Origin: Arthrobacter alpinus | GTDB lineage: Bacteria > Actinomycetota > Actinomycetes > Actinomycetales > Micrococcaceae | Assembly: GCF_001445575.1 (NCBI RefSeq) | Contig: NZ_CP013200.1 | Location: 2,480,001-2,544,000 of the forward strand | DNA: 64,000 nucleotides | Direction of reading: 5' to 3' | In this document: piece after piece, positions 1-11,150 of the stretch | How the letters are laid out: every line of letters starts with the position of its first letter | Position numbering within the stretch: position 1 is the first letter of the stretch | Translations under genes and position numbers: made by a program | Notes under the pieces: generated by a model | Database searches by the model: none | The model's input: only the letters and a program-made list of their open reading frames with translations | Told to the model about the DNA's origin: nothing

Positions 1-313
1 ACGGCGGGTGGATCTCACGTTTGATGAGCGCATCCAACATTGGAGTACCGGCGGTACCGGAGGGTTCCCCGTCGTCATTGGAGCGTTGGATGCTTCGGTC
101 TGCGCCGATGACAAAGGCGGAGCAGTGGTGCCTGGCATCGTAGAATTCCTTGCGCAATTCTGTTATCAGTTCGCGGGCGGAGGATTCCTGCTCCACGCGC
201 CGTAACACCGTGATGAATCGTGAGCGTTTGATGGATATTTCATGCCGAAAGTCGGGGCCGGATGCCAGTGTTGTATAGCTATTGGGTCCGGAGGAGGCCA
301 GAGGGAGTGTCAC
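1..313 (-). CDS. YigZ/IMPACT-family protein (UPF0029), 5' part only
   Basis: Seen on the reverse strand: an open frame from a GTG at 313 that runs off the window start, so about 104 N-terminal residues are present. Residues about 33-100 carry the IMPACT/YigZ N-domain signature: a FITVLRRVE segment, then DARHHCSAF, then DDGEPSGTAGTPML. The family is conserved and linked to translation regulation in eukaryotes; its bacterial role is not settled. A purine-rich AGGATCAGGAG stretch lies directly against the GTG, which is tight spacing, so the exact start is uncertain. It is divergent from coaE. A 65-residue frame on the other strand here is a shadow. Confidence 0.85.
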   Translation of the reverse strand, partial: MTLPLASSGPNSYTTLASGPDFRHEISIKRSRFITVLRRVEQESSARELITELRKEFYDARHHCSAFVIGADRSIQRSNDDGEPSGTAGTPMLDALIKREIHPP

Positions 314-399
314 CTCCTGATCCTATCCAACGCAGCGGTGTCACCTTCATTTGCCTATGCGGTGCTGTGTCCACTAAAGCTTTCCTACGGCACGCTGGA

Positions 400-405
400 T
401 AGTAT
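400..405 (+). promoter_or_regulatory. -10 box for leaderless coaE transcript
   Basis: TAGTAT ends 7 nt before the coaE ATG at 413, the spacing expected when transcription starts at the A of the start codon. No convincing -35 is visible. This is inference from spacing, but the same arrangement recurs at several genes in this window. Confidence 0.4.
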
Positions 406-412
406 GGGGGGC

Positions 413-1348
413 ATGCTTTCACTTGGTCTCACCGGCGGCATCGCGGCCGGAAAATCGTTGCTCTCTGCCCGTTTTCGCGAGCTGGGAGCCGTTGTTATTG
501 ATGCCGACCAGCTGGCCCGCGAGGTCGTGGCCCCTGGCACTGTCGGCCTGACCGCCGTCGTGGATCATTTTGGTTCGGAAATGTTGCTGCCTGATGGTTC
601 TCTGAATCGCACCGCTCTGGGTGCCCGCGTCTTTTCCGATAAGGCGGAGCTTGCTGCGCTGAACGCCATCACTCACCCGTTGGTGCGTGCGGAGGCTGCT
701 GCGCTGAAGTCTTGCGCCGGCCCGGGAGCCATCGTGGTCCAAGACATTCCGCTGCTGGTGGAGACCGGGCAAGGACCCAACTTTCACCTTGTTGTGGTGG
801 CGCAGGCACCGCGGGAGATCCGGTTGGAGCGCATGATCCGTGACCGCGGTATGTCCCGGGAGGATGCGCTGGCGCGTATGTCCGCCCAGGCTAGCGACGA
901 GGAGCGCGCGGCCGTGGCTGACGTGGTGATTGTCAACAACGGCACACGTGAAGACACGGTTGCGGCTTTGGACTCACTCTGGCATGGAAGGCTGCTGCCC
1001 TTTGCAGCGAATTTGGCGGCCGGCCGGGCGCACGACTCTGCTGGTGCAGGGTTTGGAGCTCTCAAGCCTCACGTGGAAGCTGAACTTGGCGCAGAAGCAG
1101 CCTCGAGAGCTAGGGCGCTTCTCCGCCTCCAGCATGCGGTGGGGGAGAGGGCCGTCATCGGCGCCTTGCAGCATGACGGTTTTGGCCCGGTGTTTCGCGT
1201 GGTACCTCTGGAAGGCATTTTGCCAGAGCTGATCCTTGGTGCGCTTGCCGGTGCAGGCTTCTTTCCGGTGTCGGATACCAGCGGTGGCGCCACGGTGCTG
1301 GCCTCGGCAGATCCGGGACAGGGCACAAGGATTATTTTCGCAGCCTAG
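413..1348 (+). CDS. coaE: Dephospho-CoA kinase with C-terminal extension
   Basis: Catalyses the last step of coenzyme A synthesis, phosphorylating the 3'-OH of dephospho-CoA with ATP in the cytosol. The P-loop GGIAAGKS is at residues 8-15, followed by IDADQLAREVV near residue 33 and the PLLVETG lid-side motif, all typical of CoaE. The ATG at 413 is chosen because the P-loop then falls where CoaE proteins have it; the open frame extends upstream to 242 without a plausible start. At 311 residues it is about 110 longer than a plain CoaE. Many actinobacterial CoaE proteins carry a GrpB/UPF0157 domain there; this tail keeps only weak resemblance (an ALAGAGFFPV stretch), so I read it as a shortened, diverged version of that domain. 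Confidence 0.9.
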   Translation: MLSLGLTGGIAAGKSLLSARFRELGAVVIDADQLAREVVAPGTVGLTAVVDHFGSEMLLPDGSLNRTALGARVFSDKAELAALNAITHPLVRAEAAALKSCAGPGAIVVQDIPLLVETGQGPNFHLVVVAQAPREIRLERMIRDRGMSREDALARMSAQASDEERAAVADVVIVNNGTREDTVAALDSLWHGRLLPFAANLAAGRAHDSAGAGFGALKPHVEAELGAEAASRARALLRLQHAVGERAVIGALQHDGFGPVFRVVPLEGILPELILGALAGAGFFPVSDTSGGATVLASADPGQGTRIIFAA

Positions 1349-1436
1349 AGCTGCTCAAAGATCAAGGTGGTCGCAGTCCTGAAGGCTGCTTGACTGCTGC
1401 CAATTCTTGTTGATGATAGAAACTGTCTTGTTCAAA

Positions 1437-1453
1437 GTAGATGTTTATTCTAC
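1437..1453. promoter_or_regulatory. Small inverted repeat upstream of kynU
   Basis: GTAGA and TCTAC arms separated by seven AT-rich bases, about 55 nt before the kynU start. It could be a regulator site; the size fits a dimeric repressor operator but nothing identifies the protein. Confidence 0.25.
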
Positions 1454-1508
1454 GGTGTGGATACATCACGCCGCTCTGTCTTCATTGGCAGAATCCACAG
1501 GAGTAAAG

Positions 1509-2804
1509 ATGACAGTGAATGGAACCGCAGCACGTACCGAACGCAAAGACTGCCTCGCCGCTGATGAGGCCGATTCTCTGGCCCTATTCAAGGGGCGGTT
1601 TATCTTGCCACCGGGAGTCATCTACCTTGACGGCAATTCCTTGGGTCCGCGCCCCGCCGGTGCCCTGGAGCGAGTTCAAGAAGTGGTCACCGAAGAATGG
1701 GGTGTTGGCCTCATTCGCAGTTGGAACACAGCCGGTTGGTTTGATCTCCCAGGACGGTTGGGAGAGAAATTGGCTCAGCTTATGGGTGGCGGCAAGGGGC
1801 AGGCCGTAGTTACTGACACAACCAGCCTGAACCTCTTCAAGGCACTTGCCTCGGCCATCCGCATTCAGCAGGTGGACCACCCTGAAAAGCGTGTCATTGT
1901 GACCGAACGCGACAATTTCCCCTCTGACGTCTACATTGCAGAAGGGATCATCGACTTCTTGAACTCCATGAGCCAGGAAGCAGGTGTCCGCTACGAAGTA
2001 CGGCTAATTGACGATGACTTGCCCCTGAGCGTGGCCCTCGATGGGTCGACGGCGGTCATTGCACTTTCCCACGTCAACTACAGAACGGGGGCCATGTGGG
2101 ACATGGCAGAGGTGAGTGCCCAAGCCCACGCCGTCGGTGCATTGGTGATCTGGGATCTGGCACATGCCGCCGGGGCCGTCCCTCTTGACCTTGTCGGGGC
2201 GGACGCTGACTACGCTGTGGGATGTACGTATAAGTACCTCAACGGAGGGCCGGGTTCACCAGCATTCATTTGGGTCAACGCCCGGCATCAGAAGCGTTTT
2301 TGGCAACCGTTGGCTGGCTGGTGGTCGCATGCTAATCCCTTCGCCATGGCGGATTCCTATACGCCCGCTGCTGACATCAATCGTTTTCTCTGTGGCACTC
2401 AGCCGATCACGGCGATGGCCATGGTGGAAACGGGACTCGACATCATGCTCGATGTCGATGGGGATGCCCTCCGCGCCAAATCCTTGGCGATGACTGACTT
2501 GTTCATCGCGCTCGTAGAACAGCGTTGCGGCGATCATCCGCTGGAACTGATGACGCCACGGGATCACGCGCGTAGGGGAAGCCATGTGAGTTTCCGCCAC
2601 CCAGAGGGTTACGCGGTGATGAGTGCGCTCATCGACCGAGGAGTAATTGGAGATTACCGGGAGCCGGAGGTCTTGCGCTTTGGCATAACACCGCTGTACC
2701 TAAGTTATGCAGATATTTGGGACGCGGTGGAAATCCTGCGCGATATTCTCGATACCCGCTCGTGGGATGCCCCCGAATTCAAGCGGCGCAACGCCGTCAC
2801 CTAA
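1509..2804 (+). CDS. kynU: Kynureninase
   Basis: A PLP enzyme that cleaves L-kynurenine to anthranilate and L-alanine (or 3-hydroxykynurenine to 3-hydroxyanthranilate) in tryptophan breakdown. The 431-residue protein has the fold-type I pattern: [11 protein letters not shown] near the N-terminus, [13 protein letters not shown] carrying the cofactor-binding Asp, and [12 protein letters not shown] with the Schiff-base lysine at residue 242. The ATG at 1509 has AGGAG five bases upstream, which decides the start although the frame is open further up. No other kynurenine pathway gene is adjacent, so it probably works alone or with genes elsewhere. A strong hairpin follows. Confidence 0.92.
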   Translation: MTVNGTAARTERKDCLAADEADSLALFKGRFILPPGVIYLDGNSLGPRPAGALERVQEVVTEEWGVGLIRSWNTAGWFDLPGRLGEKLAQLMGGGKGQAVVTDTTSLNLFKALASAIRIQQVDHPEKRVIVTERDNFPSDVYIAEGIIDFLNSMSQEAGVRYEVRLIDDDLPLSVALDGSTAVIALSHVNYRTGAMWDMAEVSAQAHAVGALVIWDLAHAAGAVPLDLVGADADYAVGCTYKYLNGGPGSPAFIWVNARHQKRFWQPLAGWWSHANPFAMADSYTPAADINRFLCGTQPITAMAMVETGLDIMLDVDGDALRAKSLAMTDLFIALVEQRCGDHPLELMTPRDHARRGSHVSFRHPEGYAVMSALIDRGVIGDYREPEVLRFGITPLYLSYADIWDAVEILRDILDTRSWDAPEFKRRNAVT

Positions 2805-2860
2805 TTCGCAGCGGCTCAGGGTGGCTAGGGCGCGGTCTCTGGGCGGAAGCTCCATTAAAG

Positions 2861-2896
2861 CAGTGTGGCCCGCACCAAAGGGTGCGGGCCACACTG
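2861..2896. terminator. Perfect 16-bp hairpin between convergent genes
   Basis: Arms CAGTGTGGCCCGCACC and its exact complement flank an AAAG loop. There is no U-tract on the plus side. It sits between the 3' ends of kynU and the small membrane protein gene, so it likely ends transcription from both directions. Confidence 0.7.
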
Positions 2897-2950
2897 GTTC
2901 CGGCGTGTCCCCCCTATGGGGCGGAACGGTCGGTCAAGTCAAATATTTAG

Positions 2951-3412
2951 TTAAGGGGTAACGCTAGGGCAGGCCAGCTGCTGGCCATTGATCGTGACGA
3001 ATTCGGCGCCATCCTGGCAGGCTTGAGCGACCTCATTTGCCAAATTGACGAAGTAAACAGAGATCAGGATGCCGCCAATAATGCTCAGCACAATAAACAC
3101 GGCGCTGATGATGATGGCCGCCAGTGCCAAGGTGTTCTTGTAACCGGCCTTCTTGGACTTCGACTTGGCAACGAGACCCAAGATCAAGCCCACCAGGCTG
3201 AATCCGACGAACGGCAAGATGATGGCAATGATCGACATGGTCTTGCCGGGGTCAACGGCAGGGGCACCGTACTGACCAGGCTGCTGACCATAAGGAGCCG
3301 GTGCTTGCTGAGTGTACGGCGCGCCGGACTTTTCGCCGGACGGCTGTTGGCCGTAGGGTGCGGGGGCCTGGCTGGGCTGACCGTATGGGTTTTCCGGGGT
3401 GTTGGAAGACAT
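2951..3412 (-). CDS. DUF4190-like small membrane protein
   Basis: A 153-residue protein. The first ~55 residues are rich in Pro, Gln, Tyr and Gly with repeated PYGQ units, likely a disordered cytoplasmic tail. Two hydrophobic segments follow at about 58-80 and 95-122, separated by a Lys-rich turn (KSKSKKAGYKN), then a short tail with two cysteines. This matches the DUF4190 arrangement common in actinobacteria, of unknown function. The ATG at 3412 has GAGAGGAAA just upstream. It is divergent from uvrB; the 160-bp gap between them holds a small 7-bp hairpin at 3502-3519 and no recognisable regulator site. Confidence 0.75.
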   Translation of the reverse strand: MSSNTPENPYGQPSQAPAPYGQQPSGEKSGAPYTQQAPAPYGQQPGQYGAPAVDPGKTMSIIAIILPFVGFSLVGLILGLVAKSKSKKAGYKNTLALAAIIISAVFIVLSIIGGILISVYFVNLANEVAQACQDGAEFVTINGQQLACPSVTP

Positions 3413-3559
3413 ATTTTCCTCTCAAAGGAACATTTGGGTGTCAAAGTGATGATTTTCTATTCCATTTTTGCATGCATGCACCTTAATCCATCGTATGTGT
3501 CATGGGGAGTTGTCCCCATCGGCGGTCTCAGATAGTGTGCGGGTTGCCGTCAAGCGGGG

Positions 3560-3565
3560 TAGCGT
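3560..3565 (+). promoter_or_regulatory. -10 box for leaderless uvrB transcript
   Basis: TAGCGT ends 7 nt before the uvrB ATG. TTGCCG begins 16 nt upstream, loosely like the LexA-independent DNA-damage promoter of mycobacteria (TTG element followed by TAnnnT), but the match is partial. No LexA box is visible in this intergenic region. Confidence 0.4.
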
Positions 3566-3572
3566 TAACGCC

Positions 3573-5657
<2,085 letters not shown>

Positions 5658-5676
5658 ACGGCCAGCGGGCGGGGAC

Positions 5677-5707
5677 GCGGCGCTCGGGGCAGGAGCCGGC
5701 TTTTTTT
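5677..5707 (+). terminator. Possible uvrB terminator
   Basis: An imperfect GC-rich stem (GGCGCTC region pairing with GAGCCGGC) followed directly by seven T residues. The T-run is the stronger part of the evidence. Confidence 0.45.
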
Positions 5708-5799
5708 GTAGGCGACGTAAAGGAGACGCCTAAGGCCGCCCGCGGCCGTGGTGTCGGATAGTCGCCGGAAAAATGTCGGGCCTGCTCCCGCCCGCCTAG

Positions 5800-7113
5800 T
5801 TACGCTCGGACCATGCCTAGGAGCTTGGCGAAAATAGCCTCGCCGTCGTCGGCAATCCCGTCGTGGTGGAAGTCGGCGGTTTCCCATACATGGAGTCCGT
5901 TGACGGCTGCGGCCGTGGCGATAGAGATCTCGCGGTCCACGAAGATGTCGTCGCTGTAGACCGCGGCGGCCACGGGCACGGTGTTCTTGGCCAACTGGGC
6001 AACGTCATACAGCTGGCCCCAGCCCTCGGTGCGAACAGCCAACACCTCAGCGAGCTCCTGTAACGGAACCAGAGCGGGATCCTGCTCGAAGTACCAAGGG
6101 AAGACGGCTTCGCCGGTGAGTAGCGGTTCGGCAGCGTCTGGCCGGAAATCCGGGTTGTCGGCCAGTACGCGAGCGGCGGCCCAGTTGCTGGGGGAGTCCT
6201 GGACATAAATGGACTCATGCATCAGCGCGTAGAGCGGATTGGCTGCCCGGCTCACATAAGCCGAGACGGTGCTCAAGAACGTGTCCGAAAGCCGGACGCC
6301 GTCGAGCGTTGCTGTGAACGCATCCTCGAGCACAAAGTGGAGCGCATCAAAGCGAGTATTGCCGCCCAAGTAGCTGCCCAACATCTGAACGCGTTCGGGG
6401 GTGAGCCGCTCGCCAGTAGGCAGCAATTCCGTTACCTGCGCGGTGTGCGCCATGATCCGGGTGAACAGCTCGCGGTCCTCGGGATATTTGGCAAAGTACT
6501 CGGCATTGCGGGTCCGCAGCCGGCCAAACGTTGCCTGATAGACCTGATCCGCAGGGCCGGTCAGCGGGCCCAAGCCGCCGGTGATGAGTGCCTCGCGGAC
6601 GCCCTTCGGTGCGAAGGACAGGTACGTCAACGCGCAGAAACCGCCATAGCTTTGACCGAAGATGCTCCACGGTTCAGAGCCCAGCGTGGCCCGGATGAGC
6701 TCGGCATCGGACACAATGTCGGTAGCGCGGAAATGCGACAGGTAATCTGCCTGAGCAGATACATCCCCGGCGAGCGGCAGGGTTTGGCGAGTGGCTGGCG
6801 TCGAAAGTCCTGTGCCGCGCTGATCAAGCATCAGCACGCGGAAGCGCTTGGTGGCCTCAGCGAGCCAGCCGTTCAGCCCCGCGGGGCGGTTGCCGCGGCC
6901 GCCCGGGCCGCCCTGCAGGAACAACAGCCAGGGCAACTGCTCGGCGTCAATGCGGGCATCGCTGAGTTCGCGGGCGAAAACCTCGATGGTTTGCCCTTGA
7001 GGCTGTGCATGATCTAGCGGAACGGTGAAGAAATAATCGCGCATGCGCACGCCTCGGGCGGTGTACGCCTCGGAGCTCGCCATCTCGGAGAGGACCGTGT
7101 ATGAATCACTCAT
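5800..7113 (-). CDS. Alpha/beta-hydrolase peptidase (prolyl aminopeptidase-like, S33)
   Basis: Predicted to release N-terminal residues, often proline, from peptides. The 437-residue protein has an oxyanion region LQGGPGGRG near 66-74, DQRGTG at 97-102 and the nucleophile elbow GQSYGG at 153-158 (Ser155), the S33 pattern. The catalytic Asp/His pair would be in the last ~80 residues, where FHHDG is a candidate for the His. No signal peptide, so cytosolic. Its start overlaps the stop of the upstream acetyltransferase by 4 nt, so the two are co-translated. Exact substrate cannot be told. Confidence 0.85.
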   Translation of the reverse strand: MSDSYTVLSEMASSEAYTARGVRMRDYFFTVPLDHAQPQGQTIEVFARELSDARIDAEQLPWLLFLQGGPGGRGNRPAGLNGWLAEATKRFRVLMLDQRGTGLSTPATRQTLPLAGDVSAQADYLSHFRATDIVSDAELIRATLGSEPWSIFGQSYGGFCALTYLSFAPKGVREALITGGLGPLTGPADQVYQATFGRLRTRNAEYFAKYPEDRELFTRIMAHTAQVTELLPTGERLTPERVQMLGSYLGGNTRFDALHFVLEDAFTATLDGVRLSDTFLSTVSAYVSRAANPLYALMHESIYVQDSPSNWAAARVLADNPDFRPDAAEPLLTGEAVFPWYFEQDPALVPLQELAEVLAVRTEGWGQLYDVAQLAKNTVPVAAAVYSDDIFVDREISIATAAAVNGLHVWETADFHHDGIADDGEAIFAKLLGMVRA

Positions 7114-7652
7114 GACAGGGCGCCTGCGGTCTCGGCGCCAGCAACGGGTACAGCCGCGCTGGCACTCACAGAAGAACCAAAGTTCTCCAGTGCCGCGCCA
7201 TCTAGGCGGAACACCGACCAGCCATCCATGGGCGCCGCGCCGAACGACTTATAGAACTTAATGGAGGGTTCATTCCAGTCCAGAACGCTCCACTCCACCC
7301 GCGCATAACCGCGCTCCACCGCAATCGTGGCCAGGTTTTGCAGCAGCAGCTTGCCGTATCCGCCGCCGCGCGCCTCGGGCCGCACATACAGGTCCTCGAG
7401 ATGGATTCCGTGTGTGCCCTCCCACGTCGAGTAGTTCAGGAACCACAGGGCGAAACCCACAATGGGATCGCCGGCAACGGGGGAGTCCACCACGTGTGCA
7501 AACACCTGCGGATTCTCGCCAAACAGGCTGGCATGGAGCATCTCGGGCGTGTTTTTCACGGCGTCGGGCTCTTTTTCATAAACAGCCAGATCGTGGATCA
7601 TGCCAAGGATTGCGGGGACATCGGCGGGCACGGCAGTGCGGAGCAAATTCAT
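7110..7652 (-). CDS. GNAT N-acetyltransferase (spermidine/diamine acetyltransferase-like)
   Basis: Transfers acetyl from acetyl-CoA to an amine. The 180-residue protein has the GNAT core: LEDLYVRPEARGGGYGKLLL is the acetyl-CoA-binding motif A, and WSVLDWNEPSIKFYKSFGA is the motif B seen in SSAT-type enzymes, which makes a polyamine or thialysine-like amine the best guess. The last ~20 residues (Ser/Ala/Val-rich) are poorly conserved. A TAAGCT -10 box lies 6 nt before the ATG, so the message may be leaderless. It is followed by the peptidase with a 4-nt overlap. Confidence 0.85.
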   Translation of the reverse strand: MNLLRTAVPADVPAILGMIHDLAVYEKEPDAVKNTPEMLHASLFGENPQVFAHVVDSPVAGDPIVGFALWFLNYSTWEGTHGIHLEDLYVRPEARGGGYGKLLLQNLATIAVERGYARVEWSVLDWNEPSIKFYKSFGAAPMDGWSVFRLDGAALENFGSSVSASAAVPVAGAETAGALS

Positions 7653-7658
7653 GCACTG

Positions 7659-7664
7659 AGCTTA
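7659..7664 (-). promoter_or_regulatory. -10 box for leaderless acetyltransferase transcript
   Basis: Read on the minus strand, TAAGCT is separated by 6 nt from the ATG at 7652. It lies in the short gap after the helicase stop codon, so the two-gene unit can be expressed independently of the helicase. Confidence 0.4.
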
Positions 7665-7674
7665 TCGTGCACCA

Positions 7675-10221
7675 TTACATACGGCTGAATTCCTTGAAGA
7701 GTACGACGGCGGCACCCGCCTCATTCGATGCGTCAAGATCCACTGTGGCGGACATGAACCAATCGTGGTTACCTGCCGGGTCAACGATGGTTTGGCGCAC
7801 CTCCCAGGTGGTGGTGGACGGGGCGATGTGCAACAGGGCCGGGCCGCGGGCGGCCGGGCCGGACTCAATGTATTCGTGTTCGTCCCAGTACTCATCCAGA
7901 GCATCGGCCCAGCGGTCGCCATCCCAGCCGTGATCGCCGTCGAGCTTCCCCAACGCCTCATAGTCATCATCGGCCGCGAGCTCCACACGGCGGAACAGCT
8001 CATTGCGGACCATGACCCGGAAGGCCCGGGCATTGTCGGTCAGGCGCGGAGGGGCAGGCGGCATGGCGGTTTCCTCCAGCGGAGTGTCGCTGGATTCGCC
8101 GTTGGTCATCTTCTCCCACTCATCCAGCAGGCTGGAGTCAACCTGGCGGACCAGTTCACCCAGCCACGAGATGATGTCCTCGAGGTCTTCACGCAGCGCA
8201 TCCTGGGGAACTGTCTGACGCAGGGCTTTGTAGGCGTCGGTCAGGTAGCGCAGCACAATGCCCTCGGAGCGGGCCAAGGAGTAGTACTGGACGTATTCGC
8301 CGAAGTTCATGGCGCGCTCATACATGTCGCGGATGATGGACTTCGGGCTGAGCTCAAAGTCGCCCATCCACGGTGCGGCCTTGCGGTAGACCTCAAAGGC
8401 GTCCGTGAGGAGTTCCAGGAGTGGCATGGGGTACGTGACCTCGTCGAGGATCGCCATGCGCTCGTCGTACTCGATGCCCTGGGCCTTCATGTCCGTGATC
8501 TTCTCGGTGCGCTCCCGCTTGAGCTGGGCCGATAGGATCTGGCGCGGCTTTTCGAGGGTGGCCTCGATGACGGAGATGACGTCGAGGGCGTAGCTGGGTG
8601 ACTCCGCATCCAGCAGGTCCAGGGCGGCCAGAGCGAAGGGGGAGAGTGGCTGGTTCAGGGCGAAGTTCATCTGCAAGTGCACCGTGAGACGCACCGTGCG
8701 GCCGTCATTTTCCAGCTCGTCCTCAGGGATGCGCTCCACGACGCCGGCGCCTAGGAGTTCTCGGTACATGCCAATGGCCTTGCGCATCAGCACCCGCTGC
8801 TTGGATGGTGACTCATGGTTATCCGTCAGCAGGGCCTTGGCAGCCTGGAAGGGATCGCCCGGGCGTTCCAGCAAGTTCAGCAGCATGGCGTGCGTGATGG
8901 TGAAGCTGGAGGTCAGTGGTTCCGGCACGGACTCGGCCAGGCGCGTAAACGTGGGCTCACCCCAGCTGACAAAGCCCTGTTGTGGCTTCTTCTTAACCAC
9001 CTGGCGCAGCTTCTTCTGATCGTCACCAAACTTGGCAACGGCCTTCGCCATGGCCTTGGTGTTTTCAATGACGTGCTCGGGGGCCTGCACAATGACGGTT
9101 CCGGCCGTGTCATAACCGGCGCGGCCCGCGCGGCCCGCAATTTGTTGGAACTCACGCACCTGCAAAACGCGAGTGCGGACGCCGTCGTACTTGCTCAAAG
9201 CAGTCAGCAACACGGTGCGGATCGGCACATTGATGCCCACGCCCAGCGTGTCGGTGCCGCAGATGACCTTCATCAGGCCAGCCTGGGCCAGCTGTTCCAC
9301 GAGGCGGCGGTACTTGGGCAGCATGCCTGCGTGGTGCACGCCAATACCGTGGCGGACCAAACGGTTCAGGGTCTTTCCGAAGCCTGCGGAGAAACGGAAT
9401 CCGGCAATGAGCTCGGCGATCTTGTCCTTCTCCTCACGCGTGCACACGTTGATGCTCATGAGCGTCTGGGCGCGGTCAATAGCCTCGGCCTGGCTGAAGT
9501 GCACCACATAGACGGGGACCTGCTTGGTGGCGAGCAGTTCCTCGAGGGACTCATGCACCCCGGTCTGCACATAGTAGTAGTGCAGCGGGATGGGGCGCTC
9601 ACCCGAGGACACCGTGGTGGTTTCCCGGTTGGTCAGCTCGGTGAGTTCTTTCTCAAAACGGCTGACATCGCCCAGCGTGGCGCTCATGAGCAGGAACTGC
9701 GACTGCGGCAGCTCCAGCAATGGCAGCTGCCACGCCCAGCCGCGCTGCGGGTCAGAGTAGTAGTGGAACTCGTCCATGATGACAACGCCCGCGTCGGCAT
9801 CCTCACCCTCGCGCAGTGCAATGTTCGCCAGAATCTCCGCCGTGCAGCAGATAATCGGGGCGTCCTGGTTCACGGAGGAGTCACCGGTGATCATGCCCAC
9901 GTTTTCGGCACCAAAGATCTCGCACAGGGCAAAGAACTTCTCGGAGACCAGTGCCTTGATGGGGGCCGTATAGTAGCTGGCGGCGCCGCGGGCCATGGCG
10001 TTGAAGTGCGCGGCAATGGCCACCATGGACTTACCCGAGCCCGTGGGAGTCGACAAAATCACGTTGTTGCCGCTGACCAGTTCCAGTGCGGCTTCTTCCT
10101 GAGCGGGGTACAGCTCCAACCCCCGGTCTAAGGTCCACTCCAAAAACGCGTCCAATACGTCGTCGTCGGAGGAGGTCTGCGGATTCAGGGTGGCAAGCTG
10201 TTCAAGAAGATTCATGGTCAT
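7675..10221 (-). CDS. Ski2-like DEAD/DEAH helicase (DUF3516 type)
   Basis: A superfamily 2 helicase of the Ski2/Mtr4 type common in actinobacteria, probably acting on RNA. In the 848-residue protein, Walker A is STPTGSGKS near 57-65, Walker B is MDEFHYY (a DEFH box), motif III is SATLGD, and motif VI is FQQIAGRAGRAGYDTAG. The C-terminal half (after about residue 400) is the DUF3516-like region with no enzymatic motif I can name. Two start codons are possible, ATG 10221 and ATG 10215; neither has a strong ribosome site. It is divergent from the methyltransferase, with 38 bp between the starts. Confidence 0.9.
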   Translation of the reverse strand: MTMNLLEQLATLNPQTSSDDDVLDAFLEWTLDRGLELYPAQEEAALELVSGNNVILSTPTGSGKSMVAIAAHFNAMARGAASYYTAPIKALVSEKFFALCEIFGAENVGMITGDSSVNQDAPIICCTAEILANIALREGEDADAGVVIMDEFHYYSDPQRGWAWQLPLLELPQSQFLLMSATLGDVSRFEKELTELTNRETTTVSSGERPIPLHYYYVQTGVHESLEELLATKQVPVYVVHFSQAEAIDRAQTLMSINVCTREEKDKIAELIAGFRFSAGFGKTLNRLVRHGIGVHHAGMLPKYRRLVEQLAQAGLMKVICGTDTLGVGINVPIRTVLLTALSKYDGVRTRVLQVREFQQIAGRAGRAGYDTAGTVIVQAPEHVIENTKAMAKAVAKFGDDQKKLRQVVKKKPQQGFVSWGEPTFTRLAESVPEPLTSSFTITHAMLLNLLERPGDPFQAAKALLTDNHESPSKQRVLMRKAIGMYRELLGAGVVERIPEDELENDGRTVRLTVHLQMNFALNQPLSPFALAALDLLDAESPSYALDVISVIEATLEKPRQILSAQLKRERTEKITDMKAQGIEYDERMAILDEVTYPMPLLELLTDAFEVYRKAAPWMGDFELSPKSIIRDMYERAMNFGEYVQYYSLARSEGIVLRYLTDAYKALRQTVPQDALREDLEDIISWLGELVRQVDSSLLDEWEKMTNGESSDTPLEETAMPPAPPRLTDNARAFRVMVRNELFRRVELAADDDYEALGKLDGDHGWDGDRWADALDEYWDEHEYIESGPAARGPALLHIAPSTTTWEVRQTIVDPAGNHDWFMSATVDLDASNEAGAAVVLFKEFSRM

Positions 10222-10259
10222 CCCAGTTTAGGTGCACGCAGCTGTGGCAGGATAACGCC

Positions 10260-11150
10260 ATGACGGATCAGCCATTTCTGTGGGAACCAGCTCAGTACCG
10301 TAAGTTCGGCGATTTCCGCGACAGGCCGTTCTTCGATCTCACCGCCCGCATTGGGGCTGTGGCGCCCGCGCGAGTGGTTGATCTTGGCTGCGGCCCGGGC
10401 AACCTGACGGCCACCTTGGCGCAGCGATGGCCGCAGGCATCCGTGCTGGGCCTGGACAGTTCGGCCGCCATGGTGGCGCAGGCGCGGGCGTTGATCCCCG
10501 CCGCTTCCACTGGGTCCAGGTCCACTGGGGCCGGTGCTTCCGCTGCGCCTACTCATTCGGCGGACGACGGCGGCACCCCCTCGGCTGCCAGCCCACACAT
10601 CGCGCCGGGGCTCGCTTTTGTGCAAGGCGACATTGCCGCCTGGGTGCCCACATCCGATACTGATGTCATCGTCTCCAATGCTGCACTGCAGTGGATCCCG
10701 CAACACCGCGAACTCATGGCGGGCTGGTTGGCGGCCATGCACCCTGGCGCGTGGCTGGGAGTGCAGGTGCCAGGAAACTTTGGGGCGCCGTCGCACGTCT
10801 TGATGCGAGAACTGGCCGAAAGTCCCCGGTGGCGCAAGCAGCTTGGCGGGGTCCTGCGGCACGAAGACGCTGTGGCCGAACCTGCCCTCTATCAGGAGCT
10901 GTTCCTGAGCTGCGGGGCTAGGGTGGACGTGTGGGAGACAACGTACAGCCACCTACTGCAGGGCAAAAACCCGGTACTGGAGTGGGTTCGAGGTACGGCG
11001 CTGAGGCCCGTTTTAGGTGCGCTGTCTCTTAGCGAAGCAATGGCGTTCGAACATGAGTACGCGGCATTGCTGGCCAAGGCCTATCCCGCTGGCGAGTATG
11101 GCAGCAACTTTGAGTTTAGGCGGATTTTCATGGTGGGAGAGAAACAATGA
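10260..11150 (+). CDS. tam: SAM-dependent methyltransferase (trans-aconitate 2-methyltransferase-like)
   Basis: Predicted to methylate trans-aconitate, which otherwise inhibits aconitase. The 296-residue class I methyltransferase has VVDLGCGPG at 39-47 (SAM binding), LGLDSS near 64-69 (acidic loop) and SNAALQWIP typical of Tam. A Ser/Gly/Ala-rich insert of about 37 residues at 81-117 breaks the Rossmann domain and looks like a disordered loop. The ATG at 10260 has AGGA upstream. It is coupled by a 4-nt overlap to the PIG-L gene. The Tam assignment rests on overall pattern, so a related carboxyl methyltransferase is possible. Confidence 0.8.
   Translation: MTDQPFLWEPAQYRKFGDFRDRPFFDLTARIGAVAPARVVDLGCGPGNLTATLAQRWPQASVLGLDSSAAMVAQARALIPAASTGSRSTGAGASAAPTHSADDGGTPSAASPHIAPGLAFVQGDIAAWVPTSDTDVIVSNAALQWIPQHRELMAGWLAAMHPGAWLGVQVPGNFGAPSHVLMRELAESPRWRKQLGGVLRHEDAVAEPALYQELFLSCGARVDVWETTYSHLLQGKNPVLEWVRGTALRPVLGALSLSEAMAFEHEYAALLAKAYPAGEYGSNFEFRRIFMVGEKQ

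Noticed and set aside
8..205. 65-codon plus-strand frame at the window start
   Set aside because: The opposite strand encodes a clear YigZ-family protein over the same bases.
3468..3572. Extended N-terminus of UvrB from 3468
   Set aside because: The extra 35 residues have no UvrB similarity; ATG 3573 matches the family start and the -10 spacing.
8815..10131. 438-codon plus-strand frame over the helicase
   Set aside because: Antisense shadow of the DUF3516-type helicase.
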